Positions 1-7,929 of a stretch of DNA of 37,031 nucleotides are shown piece after piece. The notes under the pieces are model-generated. The model saw only the letters and a list, made by a program, of their open reading frames with translations. It was not told the origin of the DNA and ran no database searches. Every line of letters begins with the position of its first letter. The first letter of the stretch is position 1. Source of the stretch: an uncultured Georgenia sp. (GTDB taxonomy: Bacteria > Actinomycetota > Actinomycetes > Actinomycetales > Actinomycetaceae); contig NZ_CALGNQ010000090.1 of the NCBI RefSeq assembly GCF_937958535.1, forward strand, positions 1 to 37,031, given 5' to 3'. Position numbers and translations under genes: made by a program.

Positions 1-227
1 TCGTCGGCGGCGGTGCTCAGCGCCCGCACCGCGCCGTCCTCCGCGGGGATCGGCTCGGGCGACGCCTCGTCACCCGGGGTGAACTCGGGGTTGTCCAGCT
101 CGTGGTCGGTGACGACCTCCGCGCCCGTGGTGTCGGCCGGGGCCGGCGGGTCGTCCTCGCTCGTGCAGCCCGCCGCCAGGGCCGCCGCCAGGACGGCCGC
201 CGCCACCCCACGCCCCCCGCGCCTCAT
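1..227 (-). CDS. Putative secreted lipoprotein, 3' end cut by the window edge
   Basis: The reading frame starts at the ATG complementary to 225-227 and runs off the left edge after 75 codons. The N-terminus is MRRGGRG followed by an alanine-rich hydrophobic stretch ending in LAAGC, a typical lipobox, so the protein should be lipidated on that cysteine and held on the outer face of the membrane. The visible mature part is acidic and rich in Asp, Glu, Pro and Thr, as in linkers behind lipoprotein anchors. No catalytic domain is visible, so function cannot be assigned. The upstream G-run (GGCAGGGGGG) lies very close to the ATG and is a poor ribosome binding site. Confidence 0.7.
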   Translation of the reverse strand, partial: MRRGGRGVAAAVLAAALAAGCTSEDDPPAPADTTGAEVVTDHELDNPEFTPGDEASPEPIPAEDGAVRALSTAAD

Positions 228-277
228 CCCCCCTGCCTACCAGTGGGTGGGGGGTACCGCACGTGGGCGGGACGCCG

Positions 278-460
278 TCAGCGTCGGTGGTCGTTGCGCA
301 GCCAGGAGCGCAGGAGCAGGTAGAGAACCGCTGCGACGACGAGCACGACGACGAGCCGCACCAGCAGCCACACCGCGCTCCAGAGCAGGCCGACCAGCCA
401 CCAGGCGAGCACGACCGCCGCGATGACGAGCAGGACGGTGAGCAGGTCGTTCCTCCGCAT
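278..460 (-). CDS. Small two-helix membrane protein (60 aa)
   Basis: The frame encodes 60 residues beginning MRRNDLLTVLL and ending in a basic tail, NDHRR. Residues about 6-27 and 31-50 are two strongly hydrophobic segments joined by a short turn with one Arg, so a hairpin in the cytoplasmic membrane with both ends probably cytoplasmic is expected. The ATG at 458-460 is chosen because the hydrophobic helix starts right behind it; longer versions of this frame would add about 250 residues lying antisense to the neighbouring gene. There is no clear Shine-Dalgarno sequence. The gene lies 50 bp upstream of the lipoprotein gene on the same strand and could share its transcript. Function unknown. 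Confidence 0.65.
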   Translation of the reverse strand: MRRNDLLTVLLVIAAVVLAWWLVGLLWSAVWLLVRLVVVLVVAAVLYLLLRSWLRNDHRR

Positions 461-556
461 GCGGGCAGTCTCGCACGTGGCCCCCGGGAAAGGACGCTGC
501 GGGGGTGGCGGAGCGACACCTACGGTCGACGGTCCTGCAGTCGAGAAGGAGGCATC

Positions 557-1276
557 ATGCACCTTCAGCACGCACAGCACGGACGGCGCCGCGGGACGTT
601 GCGGCTCGCGGGCGCCACGGCCGTGCCGCTGCGCCTCGCCGTCGAGACCGAGGAGGGCTGGTCCACCGAGCCGCTGCGCAGCCACAACGGCGGTGTCGCG
701 TGGGCAGGGCCGTACCTCTACGTGGCCGCCACCGACCGCTTCCACCGCTTCGACCTGCGGACAGCGATGGCCGACGAGGACGGGTACTTCCTCCTCCCCG
801 ACCGCACCTACGTCGGCGTGGACCAGGAGCCGTACGGCGAGCCCCGGCTCTCCTCGGTGTCGACCGACTGGACCGGCGAGCCGGCGATCGTCTCGGCGGA
901 GTACACCGCCGACGACGTCGCCGCCGATGTCGTCCGCTGGCCGCTCACCGAGTCGGGTGAGCTCGTGGTCGCGGACGGCGTCGTGGGCTCGCAGGACAAC
1001 GTCTGGATCGACAAGGACTCCTCGATCGACAGGGTCCAGGGCGTGGCCTCGAGCGACGGCCGCCACCTGTTCGCCGGCTCGGCGGGCACCCTCGACCTGG
1101 CGCGCGTGGGGACGCAGGAGGACCGCGACACCCTGAGCTGGGGACGCGCGGGGCAGGACACCCACATCCCCGAGGACCTCTACCTCGGGGGCAGCCGCCT
1201 GTACGGCCAGACCGAGGAGCGCACCCACCGGCGGCTCTTCTGGGTGGCCCGCGCGGACGTCCTACCGGCGTCGTAG
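557..1276 (+). CDS. Hypothetical protein with propeller-like repeats (239 aa)
   Basis: The ATG at 557 is preceded by GAAGGAGG with ideal spacing, which decides the start against a longer upstream frame. The protein has no signal peptide or membrane helix. Phrases such as SHNGGVAWAGPYLYVA followed by a FDLRTAM segment, and the later VQGVASSDGRHLFAG, resemble blades of secreted actinobacterial beta-propeller-like hypothetical proteins in which a displayed value is tied to a named variable. That is a resemblance by eye, not an established family assignment. A hairpin follows 18 bases after the stop. It is divergent from the small membrane protein gene, with a 96-bp shared upstream region. Role unknown, probably cytosolic. 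Confidence 0.7.
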   Translation: MHLQHAQHGRRRGTLRLAGATAVPLRLAVETEEGWSTEPLRSHNGGVAWAGPYLYVAATDRFHRFDLRTAMADEDGYFLLPDRTYVGVDQEPYGEPRLSSVSTDWTGEPAIVSAEYTADDVAADVVRWPLTESGELVVADGVVGSQDNVWIDKDSSIDRVQGVASSDGRHLFAGSAGTLDLARVGTQEDRDTLSWGRAGQDTHIPEDLYLGGSRLYGQTEERTHRRLFWVARADVLPAS

Positions 1277-1294
1277 CACCCCCGGGGACGGCAC

Positions 1295-1322
1295 TGACGG
1301 CGGGTCGGGGGGCGCGCCGTCA
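1295..1322 (+). terminator. Hairpin after the propeller-like gene
   Basis: TGACGGCG (1295-1302) pairs with CGCCGTCA (1315-1322) around a 12-base G-rich loop, 18 bases after the stop codon. There is no T-run, as is usual for high-GC actinobacterial terminators. Its position suggests it ends the gene at 557-1276 before tRNA-Ser. Confidence 0.4.
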
Positions 1323-1361
1323 CCGTCCGTCCGTCGGGGCGTGGCGCTTCCCACAGTGGCT

Positions 1362-1390
1362 TTGGCTGGACAGGCGGAACCCGCTAACCT
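1362..1390 (+). promoter_or_regulatory. Probable promoter of tRNA-Ser
   Basis: TTGGCT (1362-1367) and TAACCT (1385-1390) are separated by 17 bases, a good match to the housekeeping sigma consensus. The -10 box ends 12 bases before the first base of the mature tRNA, so transcription would start only a few bases upstream of it. Confidence 0.6.
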
Positions 1391-1402
1391 GGTGATGACC
1401 TT

Positions 1403-1491
1403 GGAGACGTCGCATAGTCTGGTCGAGTGCGCGGCCCTGCTAAGGCCGTGACGGGGCAACCCGTCCGTGGGTTCAAATCCCACCGTCTCCG
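1403..1491 (+). tRNA. tRNA-Ser (anticodon GCU)
   Basis: The acceptor arms GGAGACG and CGTCTCC pair over seven bases, followed by discriminator G at 1491. The anticodon stem CGGCC/GGCCG (1432-1436 and 1444-1448) encloses a seven-base loop with anticodon GCT at 1439-1441. The long variable arm (about 1449-1466) is the mark of a class II serine tRNA, and the T-arm has GGTTCAAATCC. The 3' CCA is not encoded. It would read AGC and AGU serine codons. Confidence 0.95.
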
Positions 1492-1514
1492 CTCATCGGC
1501 GTCGTAGCACGCCG

Positions 1515-1555
1515 GCAACGGCCCGAGCCCCCGCACTGGGGGTTCGGGCCGTTGC
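1515..1555 (+). terminator. Strong hairpin, probably shared terminator of tRNA-Ser and the convergent esterase
   Basis: An 18-bp stem (1515-1532 with 1538-1555, one G-T pair) closes a five-base loop GCACT. It lies 24 bases after the tRNA and 80 bases beyond the stop of the esterase gene, which is transcribed toward it, so it can serve both strands. No T-run follows in either direction. Confidence 0.75.
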
Positions 1556-1634
1556 ATGTGTGGCCTCCGGCGCGACGGTGATGGCGTCGGTGGGCCGTGA
1601 CACCCCGCGTGCGCGCTGCCCGACGCCGCCGCGG

Positions 1635-3467
1635 TCAGTCGGTCGGGAACAGCGAGACCGAGAGGTTGGCGGTGTACTCACCGAAGGGCGCCGCGACGGG
1701 GAACTCCAGGAGGAGGTCCGCCGTCACCGCTGCCTGGCCGCGTCGGCCGGTCTGGTCGGCAGTGGCGAGCGCCGCGGGGGCGGCCAGCCCGCGCCCGTCG
1801 GAGAGCACGCTCGCCACCGGTGCCCCGGGTGTCACGCCCGGTTTGGCGGCGGCCAGCCGCGGTGTCCACCCCAGGTGCCCCGCGCCCAGCTCGTGCGACC
1901 CGTTCCGGAAGACTCCCGACTGTCCGGTGAGGGACCACCCGCCGCCGCCCGCCTGCTCGTCGCTGCGTGAGTCGGTGACGGTGAGGGTCGGGAGCGCGCC
2001 CCGGAAGGTGAGCCGGTCCGCCAGCCGGCTCTCGTCTCCCAGCTCGACGGCGTCGCCGTAGCTCGCCACCGTCAGGGTGAGCGCCCCGGTGGTCTCGGAG
2101 ACGGTCGCCTTGAGCGGGATGCCGCTCCGGTCGTCCGGGTCGTGGAAGATGACCTCGCGGACGAAGAAGTTGAGCAGCGGCCGCCACGAGTGCCACGTGT
2201 GACCGCCCGGGACGTTGTGCTCGACGATGTCCACACCGGCCTCCCGCAGGGCGGCTGCCCGTGCCACCGAGTTCACAGCGATGTTGCCGAGGCGGTCCTG
2301 CAGCCCCGTGCCCCACATGATCGCTCCGCTGACGTTCTTCATCCGCTCGACCTGCTCGGCGTTCGCCGGGCCACCACCGATGCTCCACACGCCGTGGTAC
2401 CCGAAGAGGTGGGTGTAGTCGTACGCGATCGTCTGCGCGCGGCTGCCTCCGGCCGAGAACCCGGCGAACGCGCGGTCGTGGGGGTCGGTGGAGACGTTGA
2501 AGTTCTCTTCGATGAAGGGGAACACGTTGTCGACGAGCTCGTTGACGTAGCCGACGTTCCCGCCGGGCAGACCGTTGAAGTCGGTCGAGACGACGACCAT
2601 CTCCTCTGCCGCGCCCTCGTTGATGGCGTTCTGCACGATGTAGTGCGCCACTCCCTGCATCGTCCAGGCGATGGAGTGGTCCCCGCCTCCGTGGCTGAGG
2701 TAGAGCGTGGGGTAGGGCTCCGCACGGTCCGGGTCGTAGCCGTGTGGTGTGTACACGACGACGTCATGGACCCCGGGCGGGTTGGTGGAGAGTGGCGACT
2801 CGTACCGCAGCGACTGGAGCTCACCCATCTGCGCCGGCGGCAGCGGCCGCTGGTAGTCGGTGGCGTACGTCGGGAAGTCCGGGTGGGTGGGAACCCAGAA
2901 CGTGCTGCGGACCGCGCCGGGCGCGCCGGCGTACTGCGGTTGGATCTCCCACCGGTTGACGGGGTCGTCGTGCAGTGTGCAGCCGGTTGCGACCTCGCTC
3001 TCGCAGTCGTGGGTGAACGCGTACCGGAACGTCCCGGCCGGGAGCGGCGTGGTGACCTCCCAGATGCCGTCGGCGCCCTTGACCATCGGGATGGTGCGCC
3101 ACTGGGTGGCGGCGACGTCACCGGGCTGCCACTGTGCGGGCAGACGGTGGTCGCCGCAGCCGTCGCAGGTGATGGTCTCCGGCTGGGCGTAGGTCCAGTC
3201 ACCGTAGATGTGGACCTGTTCCACGTCCGGCGGAGCGTCGTAGCGGAACGTCACCGCGTACCCGGTCGGTGCGACGTCCGTCCTGATGAGCGTCGGTCCG
3301 AGGTCGGCCGGCTCGTCGGCGCTCGCGGAGACGGCGGCGCCCCCGACGGCGAGGGCGGTGAGCGCGACGACGGCTGCCGCGAGCTCCCACGGGCGTCGCC
3401 TGCGAGACGCGGGTCTCGGCGGCGAGCCGACCCCATGCCGTGAGGGACGGAAGGACGGAGTTCTCAT
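1635..3467 (-). CDS. Secreted CE1-like esterase with N-terminal Ig-like and C-terminal WxL-like domain
   Basis: The protein has 610 residues, starting at an ATG preceded by AAGGAG eight bases upstream. A signal peptide with an arginine-rich n-region ends near SASA-DEP (about residue 50). Residues about 60-200 look like the E-set/CBM48-like domain found before feruloyl and related carboxyl esterases. Residues about 215-440 are an alpha/beta hydrolase of the esterase D/CE1 type: oxyanion region LYLSHGGGDHS, nucleophile Ser338 in GFSAGG, probable acid Asp391 and catalytic His423 in GGHTWHSW. Residues about 450-610 contain WSL (511-513) and end in YTANLSVSLFPTD, like WxL-type wall-binding domains. 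The likely substrate is an ester-decorated xylan or arabinoxylan, inferred from the GH43 neighbours beyond the IclR gene; feruloyl versus acetyl specificity cannot be told. A candidate regulator site overlaps its promoter. Confidence 0.85.
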   Translation of the reverse strand: MRTPSFRPSRHGVGSPPRPASRRRRPWELAAAVVALTALAVGGAAVSASADEPADLGPTLIRTDVAPTGYAVTFRYDAPPDVEQVHIYGDWTYAQPETITCDGCGDHRLPAQWQPGDVAATQWRTIPMVKGADGIWEVTTPLPAGTFRYAFTHDCESEVATGCTLHDDPVNRWEIQPQYAGAPGAVRSTFWVPTHPDFPTYATDYQRPLPPAQMGELQSLRYESPLSTNPPGVHDVVVYTPHGYDPDRAEPYPTLYLSHGGGDHSIAWTMQGVAHYIVQNAINEGAAEEMVVVSTDFNGLPGGNVGYVNELVDNVFPFIEENFNVSTDPHDRAFAGFSAGGSRAQTIAYDYTHLFGYHGVWSIGGGPANAEQVERMKNVSGAIMWGTGLQDRLGNIAVNSVARAAALREAGVDIVEHNVPGGHTWHSWRPLLNFFVREVIFHDPDDRSGIPLKATVSETTGALTLTVASYGDAVELGDESRLADRLTFRGALPTLTVTDSRSDEQAGGGGWSLTGQSGVFRNGSHELGAGHLGWTPRLAAAKPGVTPGAPVASVLSDGRGLAAPAALATADQTGRRGQAAVTADLLLEFPVAAPFGEYTANLSVSLFPTD

Positions 3468-3690
3468 GTCGGTTCTCCTTGGTCAGCGCATGGGTAGACA
3501 CCTCGAGGAGCTCGCTCGTGACCGGTGCGGGCGGGTGGATTGCGGATCGCGCATATCACCGACGTCGGGGCATCAGGTGGCCCCTGCGTCGGTCACCGCG
3601 GGTGCGGGACGAAGCGTCCGAGTCTTCGCTGAGTCGTAACGTCGAGCTGGTTCGGGATCTACCGGCGGCACCCCCGGCGCCGCTGCGCTG

Positions 3691-3720
3691 AGCATGGAGT
3701 TCGGCGTGGAACAGTGTCAA
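3691..3720 (-). promoter_or_regulatory. Candidate promoter of the esterase gene
   Basis: Read on the minus strand, a perfect TTGACA (complement of 3715-3720) is followed after 18 bases by CATGCT (complement of 3691-3696). This would give a 5' leader of about 220 bases before the ATG at 3467. The rest of 3468-3690 contains no credible gene on either strand and is presumably leader or regulatory DNA. Confidence 0.4.
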
Positions 3721-3736
3721 CGCACCGTTGCACAAT
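3718..3736. promoter_or_regulatory. Candidate IclR-type operator overlapping the esterase -35 box
   Basis: CAACG-CAC-CGTTG (3718-3730) is a perfect 5-3-5 inverted repeat overlapping the -35 element. It runs into TTGCACAAT. Read on the minus strand it contains ATTG and ACGGTGC four bases apart; the palindrome next to the regulator gene at 4538-4552 shows the same two words three bases apart. A common binding site for the adjacent IclR protein is inferred. Confidence 0.35.
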
Positions 3737-3738
3737 GC

Positions 3739-3769
3739 GCACCGGCCGTTGCCCGTGGCAGCCCGGTGC
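3739..3769 (-). terminator. Two-step hairpin after the IclR gene
   Basis: GCACCGG (3739-3745) pairs with CCGGTGC (3763-3769), and inside it TGCC/GGCA (3750-3753, 3757-3760) forms a second stem with a CGT loop. It begins six bases beyond the regulator's stop codon and upstream of the esterase promoter, so it should separate the two transcripts. Confidence 0.55.
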
Positions 3770-3775
3770 CGGCCG

Positions 3776-4525
3776 TCACTGGGCATGACCCAGCTCGGCG
3801 GAGACCCCTCGAGCGGTCGCCAGGAGGGCCGGAAGGTTCTCCTCGAGCTGGGAGAGCGGGGCGACGGCCTCCACCGAGCTGACGGAGATCGCGGCGACGA
3901 CCTGTCCGCGGGGGTCACGGACGGGCACGGCCACGCACGCGATGTAGGAGTCGTGCTCGCCGTCGTCGGCGGCCCACCCGCGGTGGCGGACCGACGCGAG
4001 CTCGACCTCGAAGGCGTCGCGGTCGGTGATGGTCGTCGCGGTGTGTCGCTCCAGCGTGACGTAGGAGAGGAGGCGTTCGCGGTCCTCGCGGGGCAGGTGG
4101 GCGAGGATGACCTTGCCGACCGCGCTGGCATGGATGGAGACCGCGTTCCCTACGCGCGAGGGCAGGTTGAAGCCGCGGTGGGCGGGGCTGTCGACCTTGT
4201 CGATGTAGATGATCTCGTCGCCGGTGCGCTGCGCCATGTGCACCGTGTGACCGGTGCGCCGCTGCAGTTCGCGGAGCAGCCGGTGCGCATGCTGACGAAG
4301 GTCCATCGACCCGAGGGTGAGCTCCGACAGCTCGATGAGCCCGCCCCCGAAGACGTACGTCCCGGCTCCCGTCCTCCTGACGAACCGCGCCGACTCGAGG
4401 GTCTGCAGGAGGCGCAGCGCAGTCGACTTGTGGACGTCGAGGAGGCGAGCCGCTTCGGTGAGTGAGAGTGGCCCCGCTGCGGAGCGTTGGACGAGGCTGA
4501 TCGCGCGCCGAACTGACTGGGACAT
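3776..4525 (-). CDS. IclR-family transcriptional regulator
   Basis: The protein has 249 residues, normal for the family. The first 65 residues form the winged helix-turn-helix: LSLTEAARLLDVHKSTALRL is the recognition region and FVRRTGAGTYVFGG the wing. Residues about 80-245 are the IclR effector-binding domain, with HTVHMAQRTGDEIIYIDKV, the SAVGKVILAHLP signature, and a late segment VAVPVRDPRGQVVAAISVS. The start at 4525 (MSQSVRRAIS) fits the family N-terminus and has a GGGGG run about nine bases upstream; an in-frame ATG 33 codons earlier would add an unlikely extension across the operator. It lies between a secreted esterase and two GH43 genes and is divergent from the latter, so it most likely controls this polysaccharide locus. 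The effector, probably an aromatic acid or sugar, is not readable from sequence. Confidence 0.88.
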   Translation of the reverse strand: MSQSVRRAISLVQRSAAGPLSLTEAARLLDVHKSTALRLLQTLESARFVRRTGAGTYVFGGGLIELSELTLGSMDLRQHAHRLLRELQRRTGHTVHMAQRTGDEIIYIDKVDSPAHRGFNLPSRVGNAVSIHASAVGKVILAHLPREDRERLLSYVTLERHTATTITDRDAFEVELASVRHRGWAADDGEHDSYIACVAVPVRDPRGQVVAAISVSSVEAVAPLSQLEENLPALLATARGVSAELGHAQ

Positions 4526-4537
4526 GTGCGACCCCCG

Positions 4538-4552
4538 TTGCACCGTGTGCAA
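4538..4552. promoter_or_regulatory. Perfect 6-3-6 palindrome at the IclR gene start (operator)
   Basis: TTGCAC-CGT-GTGCAA is a perfect inverted repeat 13 bases upstream of the regulator's ATG. Its size and position are those expected of an autoregulatory operator for a dimeric winged-helix repressor. The rest of the 428-base divergent region to 4953 holds the promoter and second palindrome listed separately, and no gene. Confidence 0.6.
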
Positions 4553-4835
4553 TCCATGTCGGACAGAGCGCAATACCGCGCCGGCGGCCACATCGTGCGA
4601 CCCACCGAGAATGCAGGACCCCACAGTTCGGGAGTGATACCGGGAGCCCTGATCCCGACCGCCACGTCGTCATTCTCCGGCGAGGCCGCGTCCGTGCCCG
4701 CCGCGGCATGTGTGGGTCGAGAGTAGGAGAGAACGTCTGCAGACCTCGGGGAATGGGTGAAAATTCGGCCGAAAGTCGGAGACGACTCCAATGTTGGGCG
4801 GAGGAAAGCGGAGATTCGACGCCGGAGGTGCACGG

Positions 4836-4851
4836 CAGTTCGCGCGGACTG
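4836..4851. promoter_or_regulatory. Near-perfect 16-bp palindrome abutting the GH43 promoter
   Basis: CAGTTCGCGCGGACTG is palindromic except for one base pair on each side (T/C against G/A). It ends at the base before the -35 box of the promoter at 4852-4881, so a bound protein would touch RNA polymerase. It has a central CG and differs in sequence from the palindrome at 4538-4552, so a second regulator such as a LacI-type protein is possible. Confidence 0.4.
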
Positions 4852-4881
4852 TTGACCTCCCGCCAGGGGGGACGATAGGTT
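4852..4881 (+). promoter_or_regulatory. Promoter of the GH43 genes
   Basis: TTGACC (4852-4857) and TAGGTT (4876-4881) are 18 bases apart. The expected start near 4888 gives a leader of about 65 bases to the ATG at 4954, which is preceded by GAAGGAG. Confidence 0.55.
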
Positions 4882-4953
4882 TCTGCCTATACCCCGATGT
4901 TCGCGTTAACACTGTGGTGCGCCATCGGCGGTCGACCGGCGAAGGAGCTCATC

Positions 4954-7929
4954 ATGATCCGTGGAGGCGTCCCGACCAGCGACCGAGGACGAGGAGCGCG
5001 GTCCCGGGTGGCACGTTCGGCCGGCGCACTGGTTGCGGCCCTCGGCATGACGGCCGCGCTCACCGCGCCGAGCGCAACCGCCCAGGAGGACCCACCCGAG
5101 TGGGATCCCGCGCCGTCGTACACGTCGACCGACCGCGGTGACGGCACCTACACCGTGCCCCTGCTCAACGCGGACGTCCCCGACATCAGCGTCGCCCGGG
5201 TGCCGGCCGCCGAGAGCGGGGAGGGACGCGACGTCTACTACATGGTCAGCACGACGATGCACCTGAGCCCCGGCGCGCCGATCATGAAGTCCTACGACCT
5301 CGTCAACTGGGAGATCGTCACCTACGTCTTCGACCGGGGGAGCATCAACGACTCCTTCTCGCTGCGCAACGGCGAGAACTCCTACGGCCAGGGCCAGTGG
5401 GCCTCCTCCCTGCGCTACCACGAGGGCCGCTTCTACGTCTTCTTCAACACCAACAACCTCGGCGGCGCCTACATCTTCACCACCGACGACATCGAGAACG
5501 GCGCCTGGGAGCGCATCGCCCTGGGCCGCGGGCTGCACGACGGATCGCTCTTCTTCGACGAGGCCGACGGCGGCACTCCCTACGTCTTCTACGGCAGCGG
5601 CGCCGTGCACGCCGTCCGGCTGAGCGAGGACCTCACCGAGATCGTCGCCGAGTACCCGAACATCGTGCGCCCGGCGGACTACCCGGGACAGCCGTTCATC
5701 GGCGGCCTGTTCGAGGGCACACAGGTCTTCCGCATCGACGGCTACTACTACCTCGTCCTCATCACCTGGCCGCCCGGCCAGGGACGCCAGGTCGTCCTCT
5801 TCCGGGCCGAGGAGCTGCTCGGGCGCTACCAGACGGAGGACGGCTCCAACCCCTACGTCGCGCGCAGCGGCCTGAACTCCAACGGGTTCGCGCAGGGCAG
5901 CCTCGTGCCGGTGGCCGGCCCGGACGGCGAGGACGTGTGGCACGGGATGTTCTTCCGCGACACCTTCCCGATCGGTCGCATCCCCGCCCTCATCCCCGCA
6001 ACCTGGTCCGACGGCTGGCCGACCTTCGGCGACGACGGGGTGGTCCCGGTGGGCGGTGCCTTCCCGCGCCCCATCACGCTCAGCGACGCCGAGCTGCGAC
6101 TGGAGCAGCAGAAGTCCATCGTCGCCTCCGACGACTTCGACAACGACGCCCCGCACCGCCCGTGGATGGACGAGGAGTGGGAGGTCCCCGCGGCGCCGGA
6201 CATCGACGAGTCGCTCATCGGCACCGAGCTGTTCGTCAACCCCGGGTTCGAGGACGGTACGACCGGCTGGCAGGTCAACGGCTCGGCCCGGCTCTCCGTG
6301 AGCGAGGACGCCCACGGCGGTGACCGCGCGCTCCTCGTCACCGACCGCGCCACGACGGGGTCCGGGCCGGTCCAGGACGTCACCGCCGTCATCCAGCCCG
6401 GCGTCACCTACGACCTGTCCGCGATGGTCCGGTACGACAACCCGGACAGTCCCGAGACGAAGCGCTTCCTCATCACCTCCCACGACGGTGCGAGCACGTA
6501 CACCAACCTGGCCTCGGGGGTCGCCCGCCGGGGCGAGTGGTCCCGGATCGAGGGCAGCTTCACCGTGCCCGCGGACCGGCCCCCGACGACACTGCGCCTG
6601 TTCGTCGAGACCCCCTGGGTGGACAGCGGCACCATCGAGGCGGACCCCGCCGCGCACGTTATGGACTTCCTCCTCGACGACATCTCGCTCGTGGGACGTC
6701 CGGTGACCGACGAGCTCCCGCACCCGGACGAGATCGCCTTCAACGGGTCCCGCCTCGACGCGGTCTGGCAGTGGAACCACGCCCCGGACAACCGGTACTG
6801 GTCCCTGACCGACCGGCCCGGCCGGCTGCGGCTCACCACCGGCAAGGTGGTGACCGGGGAGTACGTCTTCACCAAGCTCGGTGACCGGCCCGAGCTCACC
6901 TACTTCGAGGAGGCCCGCAACACCCTGTCCCAGCGCACCTTCGGCCCGCGGGCCTCCGCGGAGACGGCGCTGGACTTCTCCGGCATGCGGGACGGCGACA
7001 CGGCCGGGCTCGCCGTCTACAACCGCGGCTTCTCCTACGTCGCCGTGCGGCGCGAGGCGGGGCGGACCACGCTCGGTGTCGTCAACCGCGTCCAGCCCTT
7101 CCCGGTCGAGGTCGACCAGGAGGCGACCGAGGCGTTCCTGCCCGGCACCACCGTCGACCTCGGCGACGCCACCGAGGTGCACCTCAAGGCGGACGCCGAC
7201 TTCACCTCGCCCATCGGCCAGCTGTGGACGACGTTCTACTACAGCCTCGACGGCGAGACCTGGCACCGGCTCGGCCAGCGGGTGGGGCCGCAGACCCTCG
7301 ACGGCAGCCTCGCCCACTTCATGGGCCACCGCTTCGGGCTGTTCAACTACGCGACCGAGGAGGCGGGCGGGCACGTCGACTTCGACCACTTCCTCCTCAG
7401 CGACACCCTGACCGCGGACGGCCGCCCCCTCGACCCGACGCCCCTCGACGCCGCCATCGCCCACGCCCACACCCTCGACCCCGCCGACTACCCGGCGGAG
7501 GCCTGGGAGGCGATGACCACGGCGCTGGCGAAGGCGGAGGCGGCCCGCGAACGCGGGTTCTCCACCCAGAACCAGATCGACGCACCGGAGCGGGCCCTGA
7601 GCCTCGAGCTCGCCCGCCTCGGCGTCCTCGCGGAGCGCGCGCCCGCCCTCGACGTCACCGCGAGCGTCGACACCCGGTGCGTGGCGGGCAGGGCCGTCGT
7701 CACGGTGCGGGTGCAGAACGGCGAGGACCGCCCCGTCACGGTGGCGGCGGACACGGCGTTCGGGACCCGGGTGTTCGACGGGCTGGCACCGGGACGTGGC
7801 GCCTCCCACGCTTTCACCACCCGCCGGGCCCAGCTGTCGGCCGGGGAGGTGGACCTCACCCTCACACCCACGGGCGGCGACCCGGTGACAGCCACCGCGC
7901 CGTACGCCGCGACCACCTGCGGCGGGTAG
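4954..7929 (+). CDS. Secreted GH43 glycosidase with CBM, beta-sandwich and C-terminal modules (991 aa)
   Basis: GAAGGAG at 4941-4947 decides the ATG at 4954. A signal peptide ends at ATAQ-ED (about residue 44). Residues about 60-410 form a GH43 five-bladed propeller: Asp77 in VPDIS (general base), Asp196 in LHDGSLFFD (pKa modulator) and Glu254 in GLFEGTQVFRIDGYYYL (general acid), so the catalytic triad looks intact. Residues about 425-578 are a CBM4/9/22-like carbohydrate-binding domain beginning NPGFEDGTTGW. Residues about 585-800 resemble the C-terminal beta-sandwich common behind GH43 xylosidases. A short helical FIVAR-like segment (about 815-870) and a final module of about 90 residues with two Cys follow. 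The final module recurs in the next gene. Beta-xylosidase or arabinofuranosidase activity on xylan is likely; the exact linkage is not determinable. There is no wall anchor. Confidence 0.88.
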   Translation: MIRGGVPTSDRGRGARSRVARSAGALVAALGMTAALTAPSATAQEDPPEWDPAPSYTSTDRGDGTYTVPLLNADVPDISVARVPAAESGEGRDVYYMVSTTMHLSPGAPIMKSYDLVNWEIVTYVFDRGSINDSFSLRNGENSYGQGQWASSLRYHEGRFYVFFNTNNLGGAYIFTTDDIENGAWERIALGRGLHDGSLFFDEADGGTPYVFYGSGAVHAVRLSEDLTEIVAEYPNIVRPADYPGQPFIGGLFEGTQVFRIDGYYYLVLITWPPGQGRQVVLFRAEELLGRYQTEDGSNPYVARSGLNSNGFAQGSLVPVAGPDGEDVWHGMFFRDTFPIGRIPALIPATWSDGWPTFGDDGVVPVGGAFPRPITLSDAELRLEQQKSIVASDDFDNDAPHRPWMDEEWEVPAAPDIDESLIGTELFVNPGFEDGTTGWQVNGSARLSVSEDAHGGDRALLVTDRATTGSGPVQDVTAVIQPGVTYDLSAMVRYDNPDSPETKRFLITSHDGASTYTNLASGVARRGEWSRIEGSFTVPADRPPTTLRLFVETPWVDSGTIEADPAAHVMDFLLDDISLVGRPVTDELPHPDEIAFNGSRLDAVWQWNHAPDNRYWSLTDRPGRLRLTTGKVVTGEYVFTKLGDRPELTYFEEARNTLSQRTFGPRASAETALDFSGMRDGDTAGLAVYNRGFSYVAVRREAGRTTLGVVNRVQPFPVEVDQEATEAFLPGTTVDLGDATEVHLKADADFTSPIGQLWTTFYYSLDGETWHRLGQRVGPQTLDGSLAHFMGHRFGLFNYATEEAGGHVDFDHFLLSDTLTADGRPLDPTPLDAAIAHAHTLDPADYPAEAWEAMTTALAKAEAARERGFSTQNQIDAPERALSLELARLGVLAERAPALDVTASVDTRCVAGRAVVTVRVQNGEDRPVTVAADTAFGTRVFDGLAPGRGASHAFTTRRAQLSAGEVDLTLTPTGGDPVTATAPYAATTCGG

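Noticed and set aside
278..1228. Long minus-strand frame antisense to the propeller-like gene
   Set aside because: Only its last 60 codons (278-460) read like protein; the rest mirrors the codon bias of the plus-strand gene, which has its own ribosome site.
1403..1555. tRNA-Ser as the attachment site of an integrated element
   Set aside because: I found no integrase, no repeated tRNA 3' end and no composition change on either side; the tRNA has its own promoter and terminator.
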